From Gardnerella piotii (GTDB lineage Bacteria > Actinomycetota > Actinomycetes > Actinomycetales > Bifidobacteriaceae): a stretch of 64,000 nucleotides of DNA. The notes beneath the pieces are model-generated. The model ran no database searches, was not told where the DNA came from, and saw nothing but the letters and a program-made list of their open reading frames with translations. Position 1 is the stretch's first letter. Every line of letters begins with the position of its first letter. Positions 38,106-48,205 of this stretch are shown here, piece by piece. The position numbers and the translations under genes were made by a program. Location of the stretch: assembly GCF_003397585.1 (NCBI RefSeq), contig NZ_QJUV01000001.1, positions 868,001 through 932,000 of the forward strand, written 5' to 3'.

Positions 38106-40862
38106 ATGCCAAACTTTTTATCAAAAAATCACAAGTCAACAGCAAAACATCATTTATCTATACTAAGCAATGATGTTAGAATCTGGCTGTCTCAACGAGT
38201 TCTTGCAGTAAAAATCACGCTTGTATTTTTGCTTATAAACCTTGTACATTGGATTTTCCGTACCGTAATGCACATTTACACTTACGGCACAAACGCTACC
38301 CTTGCACAATTTTTCTCGTACCATAAGCCAAAAATTGGCTCCCCATTCCTTTTTGGCCATAGAAACGTTCCTCAACTTTTGCTTAAACTGTTCCACTCGC
38401 TTTTCTTTGTAAACAGTTTTCCGTCTTTAGCTGTTAACGCTATTCTTTCTTTGGTTTTAATCGGATTAGCAGAAACAAGAATTGGAAAAATGCGTTTGCT
38501 TTTTGTTTCTGTATCAAGCACGCTTATTGGAACTTTGCTAGGGCTAACACTAATTGGTAATCTTTCTGCGATTATTCGCAATATGCATTGGATTACTAGA
38601 ATACCAATTAGGCTTTCACCTTTTACGCTTTTTGTTGGCGCGTTTATGTCTGCAGCAACGTGCGAATCAATATTGTGGCGTAGGCGAATGCTTGTTTTGG
38701 GCTATTCAATAACATCTGCAATGCTTCTTTATAGTGGAAATCCTGGGGATTATTGCACGATTTTTGCAGCGATTTGTGGCCATATTATTGGCAATGCAAT
38801 GAACAAGAACAACAAAACTAATACTGCTAAAAGCGCAAGCTGGTGGCATGGAACAGACTACGAAATTAGGCGTCTTTTTTCAATAGCGCAACTTATTATG
38901 GCGTTAGGCCCTGTTCTTGCATTGTCTTCAAGATCTCACGCTGGAATACTAACAACTCTTGGCTTGTTTATGTCTCCACAAATGGGCACAAAACCTTGGC
39001 TTGCAAGATGCATATCGAATTATAGTTCTAGCAGCTGTTTGCTTCATTCTGGATTGCAACACGCAACAATTGGCGGTCTTTGGATTCGTATTCTTTTGCC
39101 TATTGTTACTTTAATGATTATAGCTTGGGGGCTTTTACGCGGAAGAAGGCTTGCAGCTTATGCAGCTATAACAATTAATGGACTTACTGCAGTTTATGCA
39201 ACTATGTATTTTGCGATTTTGCCATTAATCGCAGCTAAGCAAGCTATGATTTTCCACAAGAATAATGCAACTTCTATAGCGTTTATGCTCACTGCTCTGC
39301 CTCCACTATTAATCGCAATACTATTGTTTATAAACATAAAGCATTTTCCAAATCATAGCGATAAGTTTGAAAGACGAATTGGCTTAGTTGCAATTGTTCT
39401 TGCACTATTTTCTACTGGAATAGGATATGTTTGCTTTGGATTAATTGCTCCAAATGAGTTTAAGCCTACAGCAGATTTGCATCATTTACTCCGTGACCTC
39501 CCAGGACGTTGGATGCCTATGGGATTTGGAACAAGATCTAACGCAATGCTTATGCCATTAACTCCACTTGCTTCTGCTATTACTCAATGCGTTGGAGTTC
39601 TTCTTTGGATTGTTCTTTTTGTTGTTTGCCTTATGTGGTTTAAGAACAAAGTTACAATTAACGAAGAAGATCGTAAAAAAGCAAGTCAATTAGTTCATTT
39701 TGGCGGAGACACAATGAGCTTTATGACTACTTGGCCAGACAATCACTATTGGTTCTCCAACACGGAACGCTCCGCAATAGCATATAGGCTTAAGTACGGA
39801 ATTGCTTTAACATTAACAGGGCCTTTTGGAGATAGATCAGAATATAAGAATGATTTGAAAGCGTTTATTCAACTTTGCGAGCAAAACTCTTGGTCTCCAG
39901 CTTTCTACGCTGTGCATGAGGAAGACCGCAAAAACCTAGAATCTCTTGGTTTTATGTCTATTAAAGTTGGAAGCGATATGCTTGTTTACCCTAAAGAGTG
40001 GCAAACTCGTGGCAAAAAGTGGCAAGATATTCGTACCGCTATAAACAAAGCAAAACGCGATGGAATAACAGATGTTCTTAGCACATACAACGATTCTCCG
40101 TGGGAAATTCAACAACAGATTATTGAGATTTCGGAAGAGTGGGCAGAGCTTAAATCTCTTCCAGAGATGAAGTTTACTCTTGGCGGATTAGAAGAATTGC
40201 ACGATCCTCGAGTAAAAATTTTGTATGCAATTGACAATAATGGCAAGGTTCTTGGCGTTACGAGCTGGATGCCTACTTATAGCAACAATCGCGTAATAGG
40301 GTGGACTCTTGATTTTATGAGGCACCGTACGGATAGTCCTAATGGAATTATGGAATTGCTTATTGCAAGAATGGCGGAACGCTTAAGAGATGAAGGACTT
40401 GAGAATCCAGAATCTGCTGTGGAATTTATGAGTCTTTCTGCTGCTCCTCTTGCTGGAATAACAGATATTTGCGACTCAAACGATTCTAGTACTTCAACTT
40501 CTTTGCAAAGTGAAGCGAACACTGTTAACAACAATGACGATATAGAAAATAATGATAATGATGGCGTAGAACATGCACAAAATAGCGTAAATCACCATGA
40601 GTCCAACGAGATTATTGTTCATGCTCTAGAGATGATGTCCGACATTTTGGAACCAGCATACGGATTTAAGTCGTTGTACTTCTTTAAGAAAAAGTTCCAA
40701 CCAACCAATAGTCCTGTGTATATATGCTACTTGGATTCTGCAAAGCTTGCGCAAATATCGCTAGCTGTTACAAGCTCCTATTTGCCAGAAACTAATCCTA
40801 AGCAAATTTTAGAAATGCTAAAAACACTTAAGAAAGACGCAAATCAAAAAAATCTCCGTTAA
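38106..40862 (+). CDS. MprF-like aminoacyl-phosphatidylglycerol synthase
   Basis: A 918-residue protein with a long membrane part (about 35-520, a dozen helices) and a C-terminal DUF2156/LPG synthase domain. That domain shows DNHYWFSNTERSAIAYRLKY, GDRSEYKNDLKAFIQLCEQN and GWTLDFMRHRTDSPNG. Such enzymes use aminoacyl-tRNA to modify phosphatidylglycerol, lowering envelope charge. The start of the membrane part looks rhomboid-like rather than flippase-like, so the whole is not a standard MprF. An Asn/Asp/Ser-rich insert of about 45 residues (near 795-840) interrupts the synthase domain. The amino acid used is unknown. Confidence 0.82.
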   Translation: MPNFLSKNHKSTAKHHLSILSNDVRIWLSQRVLAVKITLVFLLINLVHWIFRTVMHIYTYGTNATLAQFFSYHKPKIGSPFLFGHRNVPQLLLKLFHSLFFVNSFPSLAVNAILSLVLIGLAETRIGKMRLLFVSVSSTLIGTLLGLTLIGNLSAIIRNMHWITRIPIRLSPFTLFVGAFMSAATCESILWRRRMLVLGYSITSAMLLYSGNPGDYCTIFAAICGHIIGNAMNKNNKTNTAKSASWWHGTDYEIRRLFSIAQLIMALGPVLALSSRSHAGILTTLGLFMSPQMGTKPWLARCISNYSSSSCLLHSGLQHATIGGLWIRILLPIVTLMIIAWGLLRGRRLAAYAAITINGLTAVYATMYFAILPLIAAKQAMIFHKNNATSIAFMLTALPPLLIAILLFINIKHFPNHSDKFERRIGLVAIVLALFSTGIGYVCFGLIAPNEFKPTADLHHLLRDLPGRWMPMGFGTRSNAMLMPLTPLASAITQCVGVLLWIVLFVVCLMWFKNKVTINEEDRKKASQLVHFGGDTMSFMTTWPDNHYWFSNTERSAIAYRLKYGIALTLTGPFGDRSEYKNDLKAFIQLCEQNSWSPAFYAVHEEDRKNLESLGFMSIKVGSDMLVYPKEWQTRGKKWQDIRTAINKAKRDGITDVLSTYNDSPWEIQQQIIEISEEWAELKSLPEMKFTLGGLEELHDPRVKILYAIDNNGKVLGVTSWMPTYSNNRVIGWTLDFMRHRTDSPNGIMELLIARMAERLRDEGLENPESAVEFMSLSAAPLAGITDICDSNDSSTSTSLQSEANTVNNNDDIENNDNDGVEHAQNSVNHHESNEIIVHALEMMSDILEPAYGFKSLYFFKKKFQPTNSPVYICYLDSAKLAQISLAVTSSYLPETNPKQILEMLKTLKKDANQKNLR

Positions 40863-40895
40863 TTTGCGTGCTAAGCTTGCATATTAACGGAGATT
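40851..40895 (-). terminator. Bidirectional terminator between mprF-like gene and clpC
   Basis: Perfect 12-base arms AATCTCCGTTAA/TTAACGGAGATT with a 21-base loop. The left arm includes the TAA stop of the mprF-like gene. On the minus strand a seven-T run follows, making it a good clpC terminator; on the + strand the tail is weaker. Confidence 0.85.
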
Positions 40896-40936
40896 AAGTT
40901 TATTAAGAGATTTTAATCGAAATCTTAATTGTGCAA

Positions 40937-43534
40937 CTAAGACTCCGATTCGACTTTAGAAGCGGAATCAGATTCGGCTGGTTTAGTTGATTCGCTTGAT
41001 TCAGAAGAATCATTGTAATCAGTGGATTCTGCCGACTTAGAGTCGCTGCATGCGGAATCAAACTTCTTACCGCGGAAAATAAATTCTCCAAGCAACCCTT
41101 CGCCTTCGGCATCCACCTCAACGCATTCTCCGTCTGTTAAATCGCCAAGCAAAATCTTCTCGCTAATAGCGTCCTCAATATCTCGCTGAATAACTCTACG
41201 CAATGGCCTTGCTCCAAGAAGTGGGTCAAAGCCCTTTTGCGCAAGAAGATTCTTAGCTTCATCTGTAAGATCCAAAGCCATATGACGCTCAAACAAGCGG
41301 TCGTTCAAACGCTTAACATCTAAGTCAACAATTTGACGAACCTCTGGCTCAGTAAGCTGACGGAACACAATAGTATCGTCTAAGCGGTTAAGGAACTCTG
41401 GGCGGAATTGACGCTTAAGCTCGGAATTAACTTGATCCTTCATACGCTGATAAGACGCATCCGCATTATTACCAAGGCTAAATCCTGTGTTTGCTGCCTT
41501 AGCAATATCTCGAGTACCAAGATTCGTAGTCAAGATAATAATAGTGTTCTTAAAATCAACTTTTCGGCCTTGACCATCTGTTAAGTGGCCATCATCCAAA
41601 ACTTGCAACAATGTGTTGAAAATATCTGGATGTGCCTTCTCAATCTCGTCGAACAAAACCACAGAGAATGGCTTTCTACGAACCTTCTCCGTAAGCTCGC
41701 CACCTTCCTCGTAGCCAACATAGCCTGGAGGAGCACCAAAAAGACGCGAAGCTGCATACTTTTCTGCAAACTCCGACATATCTACGCGAATAAGCGCATC
41801 GTCGTCGTCAAACAGGAACTGAGCCAAAGTCTTAGCAAGCTCCGTTTTACCAACACCAGTAGGGCCAGCAAAAATAAACGAGCCAGCAGGACGCTTTGGA
41901 TCCTTCAAGCCCACTCGAGCACGACGAATCGAACGAGAAAGCGCACAAACAGCCTCATCTTGACCAATAATGCGCTTATGAAGTTCTGCTTCCATGCCAA
42001 GCAGCTTTTTAGACTCTGCTTGCGTGAGCTTAACAACAGGAATACCAGTTGTATTAGAAACAACAGATGCAATAACATCTTCGTCTACAACCATATTCAC
42101 ATTGGATTCGCCTTCGCGCCAAGCTTGCTCTTTAGTCTTACGATCTTCTTCAAGCTTCTCTTGCTCATCTCGCAAGTCGGCAGCTTTTTCAAAATCTTGA
42201 TTCTTAATAGCTTCGTCTTTTTTATCGGAAAGCTTAGAAATCTTAGAATCAAGTTCTTTAAGCTCTGAAGGCTCTGTTAAGCGCTTAATTCGCAATCGAG
42301 CACCAGCTTCGTCAATCAAGTCAATTGCCTTATCTGGCAAATTGCGATCTTGAATGTATCGAGCAGACATTTCGGCTGCAGATTGCAAAGCACCATCCGT
42401 AATAGTTACATGATGATGATTCTCGTAGCGAGCACGCAAGCCCTTTAGAATTTCGATTGTTTCTGCAATAGAAGGCTCTTGAACCTGAATAGGCTGGAAT
42501 CTGCGTTCCAAAGCCGCATCCTTTTCAATATACTTTCTATACTCATCTGTAGTTGTAGCACCAATCGTTTGCATCTCGCCGCGCGCAAGCATAGGCTTAA
42601 GCATATCGGAAGCGCCCAAAGCACCGTCAGCAGCGCCAGCGCCAACAATAGTGTGAATCTCGTCAATAAATAGAACAATATCTCCGCGAGTCTTAATCTC
42701 TTTAAGCACCTTCTTTAAGCGCTCTTCAAAATCGCCGCGGTAACGAGAGCCTGCAACCATTGAGCCAAGATCGAGGGAATAAACTTGCTTACCCTTTAAC
42801 GTTTCTGGAACGTCTCCAGCAACAATCTTTTGCGCAAGACCTTCTACAACAGCTGTTTTACCAACGCCTGGCTCACCAATAAGAACAGGATTATTCTTTG
42901 TTCTTCTAGAAAGCACAACCATAACGCGCTCGATTTCTTTAGAGCGTCCAATAACAGGATCAAGCTTGCCTTGTTGAGCTTCGTTAGTAAGATTTCTTCC
43001 AAACTGATCTAAAAGAGCAGAACCAGACTGATTACGTTTATCTTGAACTCCTCCAGCATTTGCAAGTTCTGCACCTTGACCGTCTGCTGGAATGCCAGAA
43101 TTGCCACGAATCAAATCCATTGCCGTGCTACGAAGATCGCCTAAATCAACCTCCATTTTAATAAGCACTTGCGTTCCAACGCCTTCGCCTTCTCTAATAA
43201 GGCCTAAAAGAATATGCTCAGTACCAATATAACTATGACCAAGTTGCAAAGCTTCACGCAAACTAAGCTCAAGCACTTGCTTAGCATGCGGAGTAAAAGG
43301 TATGTGGCCATTAGGCGAAACAGTACCCGTTCCAATCATCTCTTTTACTTGTTTGCGAGTACCGTCTAAATCTACGCCTTTTGCACTCAAAGCTTTTGCT
43401 GCTATTCCTTCACCTTCTCTAATAAGGCCTAAAAGAATATGCTCAGTACCAATGTAGTTATGCTGAAGAGCGCGCGCTTCTTCTTGCGCTAGCACAATAA
43501 CACGCCGAGCGCGGTCAGTGAACCGTTCAAACAT
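40937..43534 (-). CDS. clpC: ATP-dependent Clp protease ATPase subunit ClpC
   Basis: Unfoldase that feeds substrates to ClpP. Two N-terminal Clp_N repeats (each with [17 protein letters not shown]) lie in residues 1-145, then AAA-1 with GEPGVGKTA, a UVR/coiled-coil middle ([19 protein letters not shown]), AAA-2 with GPTGVGKTE, and a Ser/Glu tail. It has 865 residues. The ATG at 43534 has GGAAGGC. It has its own promoter region, which holds an inverted repeat at 43563-43580, and ends in a strong terminator. Confidence 0.97.
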   Translation of the reverse strand: MFERFTDRARRVIVLAQEEARALQHNYIGTEHILLGLIREGEGIAAKALSAKGVDLDGTRKQVKEMIGTGTVSPNGHIPFTPHAKQVLELSLREALQLGHSYIGTEHILLGLIREGEGVGTQVLIKMEVDLGDLRSTAMDLIRGNSGIPADGQGAELANAGGVQDKRNQSGSALLDQFGRNLTNEAQQGKLDPVIGRSKEIERVMVVLSRRTKNNPVLIGEPGVGKTAVVEGLAQKIVAGDVPETLKGKQVYSLDLGSMVAGSRYRGDFEERLKKVLKEIKTRGDIVLFIDEIHTIVGAGAADGALGASDMLKPMLARGEMQTIGATTTDEYRKYIEKDAALERRFQPIQVQEPSIAETIEILKGLRARYENHHHVTITDGALQSAAEMSARYIQDRNLPDKAIDLIDEAGARLRIKRLTEPSELKELDSKISKLSDKKDEAIKNQDFEKAADLRDEQEKLEEDRKTKEQAWREGESNVNMVVDEDVIASVVSNTTGIPVVKLTQAESKKLLGMEAELHKRIIGQDEAVCALSRSIRRARVGLKDPKRPAGSFIFAGPTGVGKTELAKTLAQFLFDDDDALIRVDMSEFAEKYAASRLFGAPPGYVGYEEGGELTEKVRRKPFSVVLFDEIEKAHPDIFNTLLQVLDDGHLTDGQGRKVDFKNTIIILTTNLGTRDIAKAANTGFSLGNNADASYQRMKDQVNSELKRQFRPEFLNRLDDTIVFRQLTEPEVRQIVDLDVKRLNDRLFERHMALDLTDEAKNLLAQKGFDPLLGARPLRRVIQRDIEDAISEKILLGDLTDGECVEVDAEGEGLLGEFIFRGKKFDSACSDSKSAESTDYNDSSESSESTKPAESDSASKVESES

Positions 43535-43562
43535 AATTGCCTTCCGTTTTTATCCTTGTTCC

Positions 43563-43580
43563 ATGGTAACGAGTTGCCAT
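43563..43580 (-). promoter_or_regulatory. Inverted repeat upstream of clpC (possible operator)
   Basis: The sequence ATGGTAACGAGTTGCCAT is an inverted repeat with 8-base arms, one mismatch and a two-base centre. It lies 29 bases upstream of the clpC ATG; a TATATA-like -10 lies upstream on the minus strand. It does not match the CtsR, CIRCE or HAIR patterns, so the regulator is unknown. Confidence 0.4.
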
Positions 43581-43615
43581 GACTCTAGAGCAATGCCTAT
43601 ATAGAATCCGTGAGA

Positions 43616-44827
43616 CTAATCATTTGAGCGCGGATTATTATTTGAGTCAAGATTATCTTCATATTCTGTACTATCTACGATTTGCGCACTGACTTTGGAT
43701 TCTTCACTATCTTCATATTGCAAACCACTATTATTGTTTGCAATATCTTCATCTTCATTGTGCAAACCATCGTCATCATGCTCTTCACTATCTTGATTAT
43801 TTTCATCCAAAACGCGCTTACGCCTTGACTTGCGATTTTCTTTGCTATCTTCAATCGCTTCTTCTATAAGCTCAACATCTGCACGTTCTTCTCTAGGCGT
43901 TTGAGGAACAATCTCAATGTGATAGTCGTCGTAAGCAGGCTCTGATTGAACCCAAAGCTGCGATGGCTCAGGAGGCGCTATTTCGGAATGTTCTCCGCAT
44001 CCATGATCAAGCGCAACTACTCGCCCATCGTCTGGGCTCCACATATTTGCGCAAACTCCAAACATGTTTCCAAGACTTCCTGCAAGAGGAATCATAAATC
44101 CACATGACGAGCAAGCTTTTCCATCTGCAATCTTAGTAGAAAGCGACTTTGGCCCATGTTGACCCGCATACCATCTTTTTGCAGTTTGAGCTATAGCCTG
44201 AGCAGTCATAACTCTTTTTCGAGTTAAGCGGAAAGTTTCAACAGCATCTTCAAAATCTTCTTTTGACTCCCCATTCTCAAGATTTTCATCATCTGCACTC
44301 GCGTTATCTGTATTATATGCGCTTTTGCTATCCGAACTATCTGAACTATCCGCGATATTTTCGCTATTCTCGCTATTCTCGCTATTTGCGTCGTTATTAC
44401 TGTTTTCACTATCTTTAGCGCATTGCGAACCGTCTTCAGATGCATCATTTTCTTGAGCACTATCAAGCTTAACTCCATCTTCAAGCCTGGAGTCATCTTC
44501 TGCAGTGCCTATTGAATCCATAACCGAAAGATCCGTAGGCCTAAGTCTATCTTTCCAAGGAACCCAAGGAGGAGGAAGTAATGAATCTTCAGTTGGAGCA
44601 AGACTAGATTCATTAACAGTCCAACGACCAGCATCTTCATCATGATACAGCGTTACCGACCATTGCCAGCCTTCATAGCCAAGCATAGTGCAAGCAAAAC
44701 GGAAATCAGTAACATTGCTACCAAGATCCATTTTGCCTACAAAATCGCCTACAGCGTTTTTGCGCTCCGAAGTTTCCACAGCAACTTCATAAGCAAGCTC
44801 CTGCGGATTTATTACTTCATCTTCCAT
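43616..44827 (-). CDS. DUF3027 protein
   Basis: Recognised as the actinobacterial DUF3027 family from its core (about 15-110: WQWSVTLYHDEDAGRWTVNE; about 200-300) and its place beside a cold-shock gene. A cysteine cluster (CSSCG, then C in FGVCANMW, C in DHGCGEHSE) suggests a zinc ribbon. Two long Ser/Asn/Asp/Glu-rich stretches, about 110-195 and the last 90 residues, are probably disordered; the first is built on 9-base tandem repeats. Function unknown. It ends 80 bases upstream of clpC. Confidence 0.82.
   Translation of the reverse strand: MEDEVINPQELAYEVAVETSERKNAVGDFVGKMDLGSNVTDFRFACTMLGYEGWQWSVTLYHDEDAGRWTVNESSLAPTEDSLLPPPWVPWKDRLRPTDLSVMDSIGTAEDDSRLEDGVKLDSAQENDASEDGSQCAKDSENSNNDANSENSENSENIADSSDSSDSKSAYNTDNASADDENLENGESKEDFEDAVETFRLTRKRVMTAQAIAQTAKRWYAGQHGPKSLSTKIADGKACSSCGFMIPLAGSLGNMFGVCANMWSPDDGRVVALDHGCGEHSEIAPPEPSQLWVQSEPAYDDYHIEIVPQTPREERADVELIEEAIEDSKENRKSRRKRVLDENNQDSEEHDDDGLHNEDEDIANNNSGLQYEDSEESKVSAQIVDSTEYEDNLDSNNNPRSND
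44327..44387 (-). repeat. 9-base in-frame repeats in the DUF3027 gene
   Basis: Two repeat blocks: GAACTATCY copies at 44327-44352 and three tandem copies of TCGCTATTY at 44361-44387 (+ strand). They encode Ser-Asp and Ser-Glu-Asn units of the acidic linker. The period keeps the frame. Confidence 0.75.
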
Positions 44828-44845
44828 AAAAAATCCTGTTAACTA

Positions 44846-45235
44846 TTAATCTTGTACGTCAAAATTATCTGCTACAGCACGCAACAAGTGCGCGAGCTTT
44901 TTAGATTCTGCACTAGATGGATAATGGCGTCTACGTAAGCCGTTGCCAGCAGAGTCTAAAAGCTTAATAAGGTCTTCTACGATTGCAGCCATATCTTCTG
45001 CTTTTGGCCTTGTAGCCTTTACAAGCGAAGGAGCAGAAGCTACGAGTGTAAGTCCCATTGCTTGCGGGCCTTTGCGTCCTTCTACAACAGAAAATTCCAC
45101 ACGCGTACCTTTACGCAATTCTTTTATTGACGATGGCAATGCAGAAGAAGGCAAAAATACATCTTTGCCGTCTTCATCCACTATAAAGCCATATCCCTTT
45201 TGGGAATCATACCAACGAACGCGCCCGTTGGGCAT
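44846..45235 (-). CDS. Cold-shock-domain protein with C-terminal extension
   Basis: The first 65 residues form a cold-shock domain with GRVRWYDSQKGYGFIV (RNP1). RNP2 reads DVFLPSSAL, not the usual DVFVHxSA, so a conserved His is missing. A 60-residue C-terminal extension is typical of the long actinobacterial type. The ATG at 45235 (MPNGRVRWYD) follows a GAGGTG site; four further codons are open upstream. It likely binds single-stranded RNA or DNA, and it is 18 bases upstream of the DUF3027 gene, so the two are co-transcribed. Confidence 0.9.
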   Translation of the reverse strand: MPNGRVRWYDSQKGYGFIVDEDGKDVFLPSSALPSSIKELRKGTRVEFSVVEGRKGPQAMGLTLVASAPSLVKATRPKAEDMAAIVEDLIKLLDSAGNGLRRRHYPSSAESKKLAHLLRAVADNFDVQD

Positions 45236-45389
45236 AACACACCTCACTCAAATTCACTAAACTTTATGCGAATCATCAATTCTACTACATCCACATAACT
45301 CTACAGATTCACACTTTTCTAATTGTAGCGCATGAATCTAGAACAACCTAAATAATCTAAATAACCTACAACCTAAACAGTCTAACAGT

Positions 45390-47402
45390 CTAAACAGTCT
45401 TGTTATTTTCAACACCACTAATAGAGTCACTTGTAAGCATTTTATTTGATTTATCTACATTATTTTCTTTGTTTGCGCTATCGCTACTATCACTACTATC
45501 GCTACTATCGTCAATAATAACATTTGGCAATACAACTGTAAGAGTTAAACCGTGAGGCTTAGAATCCAAAGATTCATCTCCATTCAATGTTATATCTGCA
45601 GAAATATCTGTAGCAAAATTATCTTCACTAGTTCTATACGCACAAGACGTTGTTGCGCAAATCAAACCGCGATGAGCTTTAACAACAGATTGCGCAATAG
45701 ACATGCCTAAGCCTGTACCGCCCTTCTCCCTGGCTCTAGAAGGATCAGCAATATAGAAACGCTCAAAAATATGAGGCAACGATTCTTCTGGAACTCCAGG
45801 ACCGTGATCAACAACCCTTATAACAACGTAAGAGCTGCCAGCACCTGTTGATTGGCTAACTTCTGCAGCTTCCAAAAAATCCTTAAGAGACTTAGAAACA
45901 GAGCTCATTTTTTGCAAAGCTTCTGGAGTAATCGAAGCTTTAAAAATTCCCATTCCGATTTCTACAGGAGAATCACTTGGAGTATAACGATGAATGTTGC
46001 CAACAATATTAGTAAGAACTTGACGCAACCTTGCTCCATCGCCCTTTATAGTAACGTTAGGAAGCGAGCCTGGAGTAAAAATAAACTTTCTATCAAGATT
46101 GCAATTTGTAGGCTTAGAGCAATCCATTAACTTTAAGTCGTCTGCTAAATACAATGTTCCTTGCTGAACAACTCTAACTTGATCAAGCGCGCGCAAGTCA
46201 TTAGCAGCATCCTTAAGAATAGGAGTTACGTTAACAGTTTGAGAAACATTTATTCCTCGCCCCTCATCAAATCGCGCTAGCGAAAGCAAATCTTCAACAA
46301 GCTCTGTCATTCTTTCGCTAGAAGCCTTAATGTGAGCAATGGAATCATCTGCCTTATCTTGCTGACCAGCAACACCTCTCCACATGTAATACAATTCTGC
46401 ATAACCGTGAATCGCAGCTAAAGGCGTTCTAAGCTCGTGACTTGCATCTGAAACAAAACGTTTCATTTTTTCTGTCATTGCTTCTTGATCGTTAAAGCCT
46501 TGCTCAATTCTAGAAAGCATTGAATTTAAGCTTGCTGCCAAAGACCCAACTTCCGTGTTTTCTGGAGCAGAAGGAACTCGTCTGCTTAAATCTCCAGAAG
46601 CAATTTTAGAAGCTGTTTTTTCTATTCTTTTTAGCGGAACAAGAGTTGATTGAATAATCAAAGCAGACAAAACTGCACCAAGCAAAATAACAGTTATACT
46701 AACCATTAAACAATAGCGCGTAAGAGTGTTTAGAGTATCCATTTGATCGCTTAGAGAAAGCGCTATATAGACGTAACCCCTAACGTGCATTTCGGAGCTG
46801 TAGCCGCTGCGATTACCCCATGTAAGAACTAACACGCGCCACGGCGACTGAGCAACCTTTGCAGTTGCTTCATCAACGCTTTTAAGGTCGCCATGAACTA
46901 CAGCTGGAGATGTAAACGGCTTTCTTTTTATAACAACGCTGTTAATTTCGCCATCTTCTGGCAGCGTTGGCATAGAAACAACGTCTCCTTTAAGCGGAGG
47001 AACCAAAGGCGTTGTAATAATTTTGTTATTAGTATCTCGAATTTGCAAGAAGTAATCGTTTGGACCAACAGTTGGCTCTTTTGAATCCTTTTTTCTAAGC
47101 AAATCAATATTGTCGTAAATAAGCTGAGCCTGATCTGCCAACTGAGCATCGGTTTTATCTAGCAAATAGCTTCCAACTAGCTGCCTAATCGACAAAGATA
47201 TGCAAAATGCTGCAATAGTTAAAACTACAAGCGTACATGCCACTAATCGAGTGCTTAACGGTATTGCATCTAGATGTTTACGTATCCATTTTGCTGCTTT
47301 ATGCTTTTTATTAGGATTATTGTTTTTGCTTTTATAATCCGCATTTGCATTAGCGACTTCGGGATTATAAATAGCGACTTCCGCAGACTTGCCACTATTC
47401 AT
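45390..47402 (-). CDS. Sensor histidine kinase
   Basis: Membrane sensor with TM1 at about 53-75, an extracytoplasmic domain of about 155 residues, TM2 at about 230-251, HAMP (to about 300), a HisKA domain with phospho-acceptor His322 in SDASHELRTPLAAIHGY, and an ATPase domain with RVVDHGPGVPEESLPHIFERF and GGTGLGMSIAQSVV. The 670 residues include a Ser/Asp tail carrying four 9-base repeats (45478-45513). It starts three bases after the response-regulator stop. Its stimulus is unknown; it resembles TrcS/MprB-like actinobacterial kinases. Confidence 0.93.
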   Translation of the reverse strand: MNSGKSAEVAIYNPEVANANADYKSKNNNPNKKHKAAKWIRKHLDAIPLSTRLVACTLVVLTIAAFCISLSIRQLVGSYLLDKTDAQLADQAQLIYDNIDLLRKKDSKEPTVGPNDYFLQIRDTNNKIITTPLVPPLKGDVVSMPTLPEDGEINSVVIKRKPFTSPAVVHGDLKSVDEATAKVAQSPWRVLVLTWGNRSGYSSEMHVRGYVYIALSLSDQMDTLNTLTRYCLMVSITVILLGAVLSALIIQSTLVPLKRIEKTASKIASGDLSRRVPSAPENTEVGSLAASLNSMLSRIEQGFNDQEAMTEKMKRFVSDASHELRTPLAAIHGYAELYYMWRGVAGQQDKADDSIAHIKASSERMTELVEDLLSLARFDEGRGINVSQTVNVTPILKDAANDLRALDQVRVVQQGTLYLADDLKLMDCSKPTNCNLDRKFIFTPGSLPNVTIKGDGARLRQVLTNIVGNIHRYTPSDSPVEIGMGIFKASITPEALQKMSSVSKSLKDFLEAAEVSQSTGAGSSYVVIRVVDHGPGVPEESLPHIFERFYIADPSRAREKGGTGLGMSIAQSVVKAHRGLICATTSCAYRTSEDNFATDISADITLNGDESLDSKPHGLTLTVVLPNVIIDDSSDSSDSSDSANKENNVDKSNKMLTSDSISGVENNKTV
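45478..45513 (-). repeat. Four tandem 9-base units in the sensor-kinase tail
   Basis: Units of the form CTATCRCTA/CTATCGTCA on the + strand, four in tandem, encode repeated Asp-Ser-Ser. It lies in the disordered C-terminus after the ATPase domain. Confidence 0.75.
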
Positions 47403-47404
47403 AA

Positions 47405-48157
47405 TCAGGCTTGACCTGCCTTTGGTACGCGAATCATGTAACCAATTCCGCGCTTAGTTTCAATAAGTGGAACGACTTTCTCTATAGAGCCGTCGTCATG
47501 CTTAATCTCAATACCGTCGATTTTCTTTCTAAGATAAGAAATATAGGATTCAACGATTGCTGCGTCTCCACCCCAATCGTATTGCCAAACGTGATTAAGA
47601 ATCTGGCTTTTAGACAACACTCTGCCTTCGTTATCCATTAAGTAATGCAAAAGCTTGTATTCCGTAGGACTTAGCTCGATTGGAACTCCAGCTCTAGAAA
47701 CATCGTGCGAGTCCTCATTAATCTCTAAATCTGCAACGCGCACAACAGGGGTGTCTTCTTCTGGCTCTTGAGTTCTGCGCAAAATCGCTCGTATTCTAGC
47801 AACTACTTCTTCTAGGCTAAAAGGCTTTGTAACGTAGTCGTCTCCGCCAACTGTTAAGCCCATAATCTTATCTTGAGTATCATCTCTAGCTGTAAGAAAC
47901 AGAACCGGCACTACTACACCATTTTGGCGTATTCGCCTTGTAACGGTAAAACCGTCTATATCTGGCAACATAACGTCCATAACAATAAGATCTGGATGAA
48001 CGCGCTCTATAACCTCGATTGCTTCCGATCCCGAAGCAGCGGTTTCTACGTCAAATCCAGCAAAATGCAACGATGCAACCAAAAGTTCACGAATTGAAGG
48101 TTCATCATCGACCACAACAATAGATGCTTCTACATTCTTACCCATACTGTTTAGCAT
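47405..48157 (-). CDS. OmpR-family response regulator
   Basis: Receiver domain with the acidic pair in VVVDDEPSIRELL (about 17-18), phospho-acceptor Asp in IVMDVMLPD (about 61), TARDD and Lys in VTKPFSLEEV, followed by an OmpR-type winged helix (SPTEYKLLHYLMDNEGRVLS, AAIVESYISYLRKK). About 250 residues. A GTG (48160), an ATG (48157) and an ATG at MGKNVEASI (about 48145) are possible starts; none has a clear ribosome site. It is paired with the downstream kinase. Confidence 0.94.
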   Translation of the reverse strand: MLNSMGKNVEASIVVVDDEPSIRELLVASLHFAGFDVETAASGSEAIEVIERVHPDLIVMDVMLPDIDGFTVTRRIRQNGVVVPVLFLTARDDTQDKIMGLTVGGDDYVTKPFSLEEVVARIRAILRRTQEPEEDTPVVRVADLEINEDSHDVSRAGVPIELSPTEYKLLHYLMDNEGRVLSKSQILNHVWQYDWGGDAAIVESYISYLRKKIDGIEIKHDDGSIEKVVPLIETKRGIGYMIRVPKAGQA

Positions 48158-48205
48158 CACTTATAAAGCTGAATGTTTCCTGAGTGTTTCCTGGAAAAAA
48201 TAATT

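Noticed and set aside
41585-42268. Open frame of 227 codons on the + strand inside clpC
   Set aside because: It is antisense to the highly conserved clpC and its Arg/Asn/Cys/Leu-rich composition is typical of a shadow frame.
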